DNA from: an uncultured Porphyromonadaceae bacterium
GTDB taxonomy: Bacteria > Bacteroidota > Bacteroidia > Bacteroidales > Muribaculaceae
DNA: 64,000 bases
NCBI GenBank assembly: GCA_902495245.1
Contig: CABUWI010000009.1
Span: 1 to 64,000 of the forward strand
Direction of reading: 5' to 3'
Shown here: piece by piece, positions 59,259-64,000 of the stretch
Layout of the letters: every line of letters starts with the position of its first letter
Position numbering within the stretch: position 1 is the stretch's first letter
Notes under the pieces: model-generated
What the model was told of the DNA's origin: nothing
What the model saw: only the letters and a program-made list of their open reading frames with translations
The model's database searches: none
Position numbers and translations under genes: made by a program

Positions 59259-61046
59259 TTAGTCGAGTTTGAGCACGGCGAGGAAGGCCTTCTGCGGCAC
59301 CTCGACCGAGCCAATCTGTTTCATGCGCTTTTTGCCCTTTTTCTGCTTTTCGAGCAGTTTGCGCTTACGCGAGATGTCGCCGCCGTAGCACTTTGCGGTT
59401 ACGTCCTTGCGCACGGCCTTGATGGTTTCGCGGGCAATGATTTTGGCGCCGATGGCGGCCTGAATCGCGATGTCGAACTGCTGGCGCGGAATCAGCTCCT
59501 TGAGCTTCTCGCACATGCGGCGCCCGAAGGTTACGGAGTTGTCCACGTGGGTCAGCGTCGACAGCGCGTCGACGCTCTCGCCGTTGAGCAGAATGTCGAG
59601 CTTGACGAGCTTGCTCTCGCGGAAGTCGTGAAGATGATAGTCAAACGAGGCATAGCCCTTCGAGATGGATTTGAGCTTGTCGTAGAAGTCGATGACGATT
59701 TCGCCCAGCGGCATGTCGAAAATCATCTCCATGCGGTTGCCCGAAATATATTCCTGCTTCACGAGCTCGCCGCGCTTGCTCAGACAGAGGGTCATGATGG
59801 GGCCGATGAAGTCGGCGGCGGTGATGACCGACGCGCGGATATACGGCTCCTCGATGTGGTCGATGAGCGTCGGGTCGGGCAGGCCGGCGGGATTGTGCAC
59901 CTCGGTCATGTTGCCCTTCTTGTCGAAGACGCGATAGCTCACGTTCGGCACGGTGGTTATCACGTTCATGTCGAACTCGCGGTCCAGTCGCTCCTGAATG
60001 ATTTCCATGTGGAGCAGCCCCAGGAAGCCGCAGCGGAAACCGAAGCCGAGGGCTACGGAGCTTTCGGGCTGGAACGTGAGCGAGGCGTCGTTGAGCTGAA
60101 GTTTCTCAAGGCTTGAGCGCAGGTTCTCGAAGTCTTCCGTCTCGATGGGATAAACGCCGGCAAAGACCATGGGCTTCACCTCCTCGAAGCCGTCGATGGC
60201 GGCCTCGCACGGGCGCTCCACATGGGTGATGGTGTCGCCCACCTTGACCTCCTTGCTCGTCTTGATGCCGGAAATGATGTAGCCCACGTTGCCGGCCGAG
60301 ATTTCGCGGCGCGACTCCATGTCCAGGCGCAGAATGCCGATTTCGTCGGCGTGATATTCCTTGCCGGTGCTGACAAACTTGACGAAGTCGCCGGTGCGCA
60401 GCGTGCCGTTCACCACCTTGTAGTAGGCTATGATGCCGCGGAAGGGGTTGAACACCGAGTCGAAAATCAGGGCCTGAAGCGGCGCCTCGGGGTCGCCCTC
60501 GGGCGCGGGAATGCGTTCAATGATTGCGCGCAGAATCTCTTCGACGCCCATGCCCGTCTTGCCCGACGCGCGGATAATCTCTTCGGGCTTGCAGCCGAGA
60601 AGGTCGACGACCTGGTCAGACACTTCGTCGGGCTTGGCCGAGTCGAGGTCGCACTTGTTGAGCACCGGAATGATTTCGAGGTCATTGTCGATGGCCATGT
60701 AGAGGTTGGAGATTGTCTGCGCCTGAATGCCCTGCGAGGCGTCGACAATGAGCAGCGCGCCCTCGCAGGCGGCAATCGAGCGGCTCACCTCGTAGCTGAA
60801 GTCCACGTGTCCGGGAGTATCAATCAGGTTGAGCACGTATTTTTGGCCGTCAAGCTCATAGTCCATCTGAATTGCATGGCTCTTGATGGTGATTCCGCGC
60901 TCGCGTTCAAGGTCCATATCGTCGAGCACCTGAGCCTCCATGTCTTTCTGATTGACGGTGTGGGTAAACTCAAGCAGGCGGTCGGCAAGCGTGCTTTTGC
61001 CGTGGTCAATGTGCGCGATGATACAGAAATTCCGGATATTTTTCAT
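59259..61046 (-). CDS. lepA: Elongation factor 4 (LepA)
   Basis: A 595-aa translational GTPase that acts on stalled or back-translocating ribosomes. The G domain has IAHIDHGKSTLADRLL, DTPGHVDFSYEV and NKCDLDSA. The EF-G-like domains and the LepA-specific C-terminal domain follow (KCYGGDISRKRKLLEKQKKG, ending KKAFLAVLKLD-like QKAFLAVLKLD). The length is standard. A TAACTTTG promoter box lies upstream. Confidence 0.97.
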   Translation of the reverse strand: MKNIRNFCIIAHIDHGKSTLADRLLEFTHTVNQKDMEAQVLDDMDLERERGITIKSHAIQMDYELDGQKYVLNLIDTPGHVDFSYEVSRSIAACEGALLIVDASQGIQAQTISNLYMAIDNDLEIIPVLNKCDLDSAKPDEVSDQVVDLLGCKPEEIIRASGKTGMGVEEILRAIIERIPAPEGDPEAPLQALIFDSVFNPFRGIIAYYKVVNGTLRTGDFVKFVSTGKEYHADEIGILRLDMESRREISAGNVGYIISGIKTSKEVKVGDTITHVERPCEAAIDGFEEVKPMVFAGVYPIETEDFENLRSSLEKLQLNDASLTFQPESSVALGFGFRCGFLGLLHMEIIQERLDREFDMNVITTVPNVSYRVFDKKGNMTEVHNPAGLPDPTLIDHIEEPYIRASVITAADFIGPIMTLCLSKRGELVKQEYISGNRMEMIFDMPLGEIVIDFYDKLKSISKGYASFDYHLHDFRESKLVKLDILLNGESVDALSTLTHVDNSVTFGRRMCEKLKELIPRQQFDIAIQAAIGAKIIARETIKAVRKDVTAKCYGGDISRKRKLLEKQKKGKKRMKQIGSVEVPQKAFLAVLKLD

Positions 61047-61080
61047 TCTGTCAATATATTTTCTATAGGATTTCGGAGTG

Positions 61081-61088
61081 CAAAGTTA
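61081..61088 (-). promoter_or_regulatory. -7 promoter box for lepA-nhaA
   Basis: TAACTTTG on the reverse strand, 34 bp before the lepA ATG. A TTG lies 22 bp upstream, inside the end of cydB. Confidence 0.55.
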
Positions 61089-61109
61089 CGAAATTTCACT
61101 CAAAATCCC

Positions 61110-62246
61110 TCAATATTCATCGCCGTCGTTCAGATTCTCAACCGACAGCGGCTTGCGCCCCATGCGCCACCACACGTAAGCGATGTAGGCCACTACGAAC
61201 GGAATCACCACCGACACCCAACTCATCACCTTCAGCGTGAATTCGGACGACGAACTGTTGGCCAGCGTCAGCGACGACTGCATGTCGGTCAGGCTCGGAT
61301 AGTAGCTCGTGCCGCCGTAGCCGATGACCCAGAATAGGCTCATCACGACGAGCACCGTGCCGATGCCGATATACCACGACCCGTGGGCGAACGTCGAGCG
61401 GATCAGCACGCCCATCAGTCCCCAGAGCACGAGAATCACGCCGACAATCAGCGCCAGCGAGGCCCACCACATGTCGGTGAAGTTCTTCAGATAGCCGTAG
61501 GCCACCTCCGAAATCTCGCCCTGCGCGTCGGCAACATAGGCCGGCGCCATGAGCATCACAACGAGGAATGTCAGGAACAGCGGCACGAAAAACAGAGCGC
61601 TCACAAGCACGTGGCGCGTCAGCTTGCGGCGCAGCTCGGCGTCGCCCGAGGTGTTGTCGAGCATGTAGACGGCGCCCTCGATGCGCGCAAGCATCAGAAT
61701 GACCAGCCCTAACAGCAGGCAGCGCCAGTCGGCAATGGCCTCCAGGCCGTGGAACGGCGTGGACCAGGTTGAAATCACCGGGTTCTGCGGGTCGAGAATG
61801 CTCGCGCGGTTAACGGTGAATTGTGCGCCGAAAATCATGGTGCCCACGGCCACTCCGAGCAGCACACACCCCAGACACCCGTTCAGAAACAGCAGCACAT
61901 CGTAGGTGCGCGTGCCGTAGAGGTTGCCGCTCTTGCGCCGGAACTCATAGCTGAACGCCTGCACAACGAACGAGAACAGAATCAGCATCCAAAGCCAGTA
62001 GGCGCCGCCGAAGCTCGTTGAATAAAACAGCGGAAACGAAGCGAAGAACGCGCCGCCGAACACGACGAGAGTCGTGAACGTCAGTTCCCACTTGCGGCCG
62101 AGGGCGTTGACCATGAGCCGCCGGTCTGACTCGCGGCTGATGCCGAGCAACATGGTCTGGCCACCCTGCACGAAGAGCAGGAACACCAACAGTCCGCCGA
62201 GAAGCGAAATCAGAAACCACCAGTAATTCTGAAGCGAGGTAATCAT
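61110..62246 (-). CDS. cydB: Cytochrome bd oxidase subunit II
   Basis: A 378-aa inner-membrane protein with about eight or nine hydrophobic segments, forming the cytochrome bd quinol oxidase with CydA. Characteristic parts are the N-terminal YWWFLISLLGGLLVFLLF, VQGGQTMLL (corresponding to the DGFDLG region) and WVSVVIPFVVAYIAYVWW. It starts 1 bp after the cydA stop. The oxidase lets anaerobic Bacteroidales consume traces of oxygen. Confidence 0.92.
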   Translation of the reverse strand: MITSLQNYWWFLISLLGGLLVFLLFVQGGQTMLLGISRESDRRLMVNALGRKWELTFTTLVVFGGAFFASFPLFYSTSFGGAYWLWMLILFSFVVQAFSYEFRRKSGNLYGTRTYDVLLFLNGCLGCVLLGVAVGTMIFGAQFTVNRASILDPQNPVISTWSTPFHGLEAIADWRCLLLGLVILMLARIEGAVYMLDNTSGDAELRRKLTRHVLVSALFFVPLFLTFLVVMLMAPAYVADAQGEISEVAYGYLKNFTDMWWASLALIVGVILVLWGLMGVLIRSTFAHGSWYIGIGTVLVVMSLFWVIGYGGTSYYPSLTDMQSSLTLANSSSSEFTLKVMSWVSVVIPFVVAYIAYVWWRMGRKPLSVENLNDGDEY

Positions 62247-62247
62247 C

Positions 62248-63768
62248 TTAGTTCTTTTTATGGATTTGACGGAGCATGATTGACATTTCGGCGAGCAGAA
62301 GCAGCGTGAACACTCCGGCGAAGAGCCAGAATGTCAGACGCACGCTCGACGCCTCGAGGGCCGAGATGGCCGCGCGGGTGGGCATGATGTCCTGAATCAC
62401 CCACGGCTGACGGCCCACTTCGGCGCACACCCAGCCGGCCTGTGAGCAGACCCACACGGCCACAATCGAGAGCATACCTGCCCACGACGCCCAAAGCGAC
62501 GACAGCCGCCGCGGGGCGCGATAGGCCAGCGCCAGGGCCACGATGTAGAACAGCACCAGATAGCCGCCCACAAGCACCATGATGTGGAACGCATAGAAGG
62601 TCAGCGCCACCGGAGGCACCAGCTCGGAGGGGGTGTCGTAGTAGCCGTAGCCGAAGAAGGGATAGTCGGCGCGGAAGGCTTCGAGAGTGGCGGGGTCTTT
62701 CGTGACGCCGTATTCGGCCAGCAGCTGGCGGGCGTTGGCGCCGCGCTCGATGCGCTCGGCATAGCTAACGGTGTTGACCTCGCGGCCGTCAATTTCGTCG
62801 CGGCCGTCGACAATGTCATAGATGCCGGGAATGTAGGCCTCGGAGTCGCCGCGCGCAATCCGGGACAGCATGCCGGGCATGCCGATTTTGAACCGGTAGG
62901 GCTCGGCGTCGTTGTCAAACTCCTTCTCGGGATTGAGAATGCCGAAGGCCACCAGCTCGGTGTTGCGGCCGCCCTCCCACAGGCCCTCCATTGCGGCGAG
63001 TTTCATCGGCTGCGTGCGCCCTACGTCGACGGCCGAGCCGTGGCCCGACATGCAGGTCATCAGAATGCCGACAAGGCCCACCCAGCCGGCCACCTTGACC
63101 GAGCCGATGCCCTCGGGCGTAGTGGAGCGGCGCCGGGCCATCATGTAGCAGCTCACGCCGATGACGAACACACCGGCCAGCGCCCAGCCCGACATGACGG
63201 CATGAAGCAGCTTGTTGAGCGCCACGGGCGAGAGCGCCACGGCCCAGAAGTCGGTCATTTCGTTGCGCATCGTGTCGGGGTTGAATGTCATGCCGACGGG
63301 ATATTGCATCCAGGCGTTGGCCACGAGAATCCACAGCGCCGAAACCGACGCGCCGATGGCCGTGAGCCACGTCGCCGTCAGGTGGAAGCGGCGCCCGACG
63401 TGGTTCCACCCCAACACCATCACCACCACGAACGTCGATTCGAGGAAGAAGGCAAACAGCCCCTCGATTGCCAGCGGGGCGCCGAAAATGTCGCCCACGA
63501 ACCAGGAGTAGTTGCTCCAGTTCGTGCCGAACTCAAATTCGAGAATAATGCCCGTGGCCACACCGCAGACAAAGTTGACGGCAAACAGCTTGGTCCAGAA
63601 ACGCGCCGCCTTGAGCATGGTTTCCGACCCGCGGCTCAGGGCCAGGGTCTCCATGACGGCTACAATCACCGACAGCCCCAGCGTCAGGGGCACGAACAGC
63701 CAGTGATACATGGCCGTCAGGGCGAACTGCCAGCGCGACCAGTCTACAACAGAAATTAAATCGGGCAT
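62248..63768 (-). CDS. cydA: Cytochrome bd oxidase subunit I
   Basis: A 506-aa inner-membrane subunit that carries the haems and the quinol site. The N-terminus SRWQFALTAMYHWLFVPLTLGLS contains the family's first haem-ligand histidine region (split: SRWQFALTAMYHW and LFVPLTLGLS). FGTNWSNYSWFVGDIFGAPLA and the late WVCAEVGRQPWVIQ are diagnostic. The short Q loop between about 260 and 340 fits the bacteroidal form. It is followed by cydB and preceded by a DUF4492-type gene. Confidence 0.95.
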   Translation of the reverse strand: MPDLISVVDWSRWQFALTAMYHWLFVPLTLGLSVIVAVMETLALSRGSETMLKAARFWTKLFAVNFVCGVATGIILEFEFGTNWSNYSWFVGDIFGAPLAIEGLFAFFLESTFVVVMVLGWNHVGRRFHLTATWLTAIGASVSALWILVANAWMQYPVGMTFNPDTMRNEMTDFWAVALSPVALNKLLHAVMSGWALAGVFVIGVSCYMMARRRSTTPEGIGSVKVAGWVGLVGILMTCMSGHGSAVDVGRTQPMKLAAMEGLWEGGRNTELVAFGILNPEKEFDNDAEPYRFKIGMPGMLSRIARGDSEAYIPGIYDIVDGRDEIDGREVNTVSYAERIERGANARQLLAEYGVTKDPATLEAFRADYPFFGYGYYDTPSELVPPVALTFYAFHIMVLVGGYLVLFYIVALALAYRAPRRLSSLWASWAGMLSIVAVWVCSQAGWVCAEVGRQPWVIQDIMPTRAAISALEASSVRLTFWLFAGVFTLLLLAEMSIMLRQIHKKN

Positions 63769-63827
63769 TGTTTCAATGAAGATTTTTGGTTATGATTTGG
63801 TTATGATTTCAAAAAACGTGTCGGCTC

Positions 63828-64000
63828 TCATAACCGAGGGGGCGACGTCAGCGCGCTCCTGACGGCATCGGCGCGCTCGGCATCGGTGGCATAGTCGCGC
63901 TCAAGCCTGTCAGGAAAAAACAGTATCTTGAACAGCACCAGCAGCACCGAAACCTTGAGCAGCAGCAACAGCCAGAGGCGCCGCCCCGTGGGCGAGGCCA
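63828..64000 (-). CDS. DUF4492-like small membrane protein (C-terminal part)
   Basis: A reverse-strand frame open from the window edge to a TGA at 63828-63830. It encodes 57 residues, including the hydrophobic LWLLLLLKVSVLLVLFKILF followed by FPDRLERDYATD. The pattern of one membrane helix ending in FFP and then a charged tail resembles the DUF4492 proteins encoded before cydAB in Bacteroidetes. It probably assists or accompanies the oxidase. The start lies outside the window. Confidence 0.7.
   Translation of the reverse strand, partial: ASPTGRRLWLLLLLKVSVLLVLFKILFFPDRLERDYATDAERADAVRSALTSPPRL

Noticed and set aside
57945..60116. Forward open frame of 723 codons opposite nhaA and lepA
   Set aside because: It runs across two clear reverse-strand genes and is rich in Glu, His and Arg, as expected for antisense of GC-rich codons.
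1..64000. tRNA, rRNA or tmRNA genes
   Set aside because: Reading the intergenic regions I found no cloverleaf with a GTTC-A arm, no rRNA sequence and no tmRNA tag. A covariance-model scan could not be run, so a missed gene is possible but unlikely.

Overview
The window looks like a chromosomal segment of a GC-rich member of the Bacteroidales, most plausibly of the Muribaculaceae. This is inferred from gene content and promoter style, not from a marker search. Many genes are preceded by the Bacteroidetes-type promoter TTG/TTTG-N19-21-TAnnTTTG, often seen as TAACTTTGC just before the start. The gene set includes PorV of the type IX secretion system, proteins with short type-IX-like C-terminal tails, a GH110 alpha-galactosidase, a membrane protein of the DUF4492 type beside cytochrome bd, TrpB2, DUF4143 ATPases and a dipeptidyl peptidase III lipoprotein. 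I saw no rRNA, tRNA, CRISPR array, prophage or intact insertion sequence.

Layout. 0-5.6 kb: a partial gene, then a forward run of ftsY, rimO, an ATP-grasp-like gene and a secreted GH110 glycosidase. 5.8-17.4 kb: nine reverse-strand genes packed with gaps of 15 bp or less (dxr, rseP, rlmI-like, secreted esterase, DPP III, tsaC, polyprenyl glycosylphosphotransferase, ClC channel, TrmH-family methyltransferase), apparently read from one promoter. 17.5-25.5 kb: a secreted protein, a DUF3298 lipoprotein, a blaI/blaR1-like pair with a palindromic operator, pheA plus an aminotransferase, and trpB2. 25.5-31.1 kb: an accessory block with a DUF4143 ATPase preceded by tandem palindromic repeats and an AT-rich 1,195-codon gene of unknown function. 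31.1-37.6 kb: a forward operon gltX-argC-like-lysS-gpsA-pgi. 37.6-44 kb: a HigBA toxin-antitoxin pair, a permuted-papain membrane protein, a lipoprotein/membrane-protein pair, porV-ispF-yjbR and a secreted protein. 44-49.2 kb: holB, an AddB-like nuclease and hemW. 49.2-53.7 kb: a four-helix-bundle gene flanked by 9-bp repeat arrays, a kinase-like gene, an ABC-F ATPase and a second DUF4143 ATPase flanked by 34-bp direct repeats. 53.8-57.4 kb: a possible structured RNA and an internally duplicated secreted protein. 57.8-64 kb: nhaA, lepA, cydB, cydA and a partial DUF4492 gene.

The genes do not form one pathway. Most are housekeeping genes for translation, isoprenoids, aromatic amino acids and respiration, interrupted by small accessory modules. 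The most unusual signals are in the repeats. A 108-bp nested-palindrome element occurs twice, both times between convergent genes. The promoter of the ABC-F gene is duplicated on either side of an inserted ATPase gene. A four-helix-bundle gene sits between arrays of one 9-bp unit that also encodes its neighbour's C-terminus. An array of three direct repeats lies in activator position before a lipoprotein gene. A possible structured RNA ends in a clear terminator. Among proteins, the ArgC homologue lacks its catalytic cysteine, and the AT-rich 1,195-residue protein combines a cold-shock-like N-terminus, a cysteine cluster and a very acidic tail.
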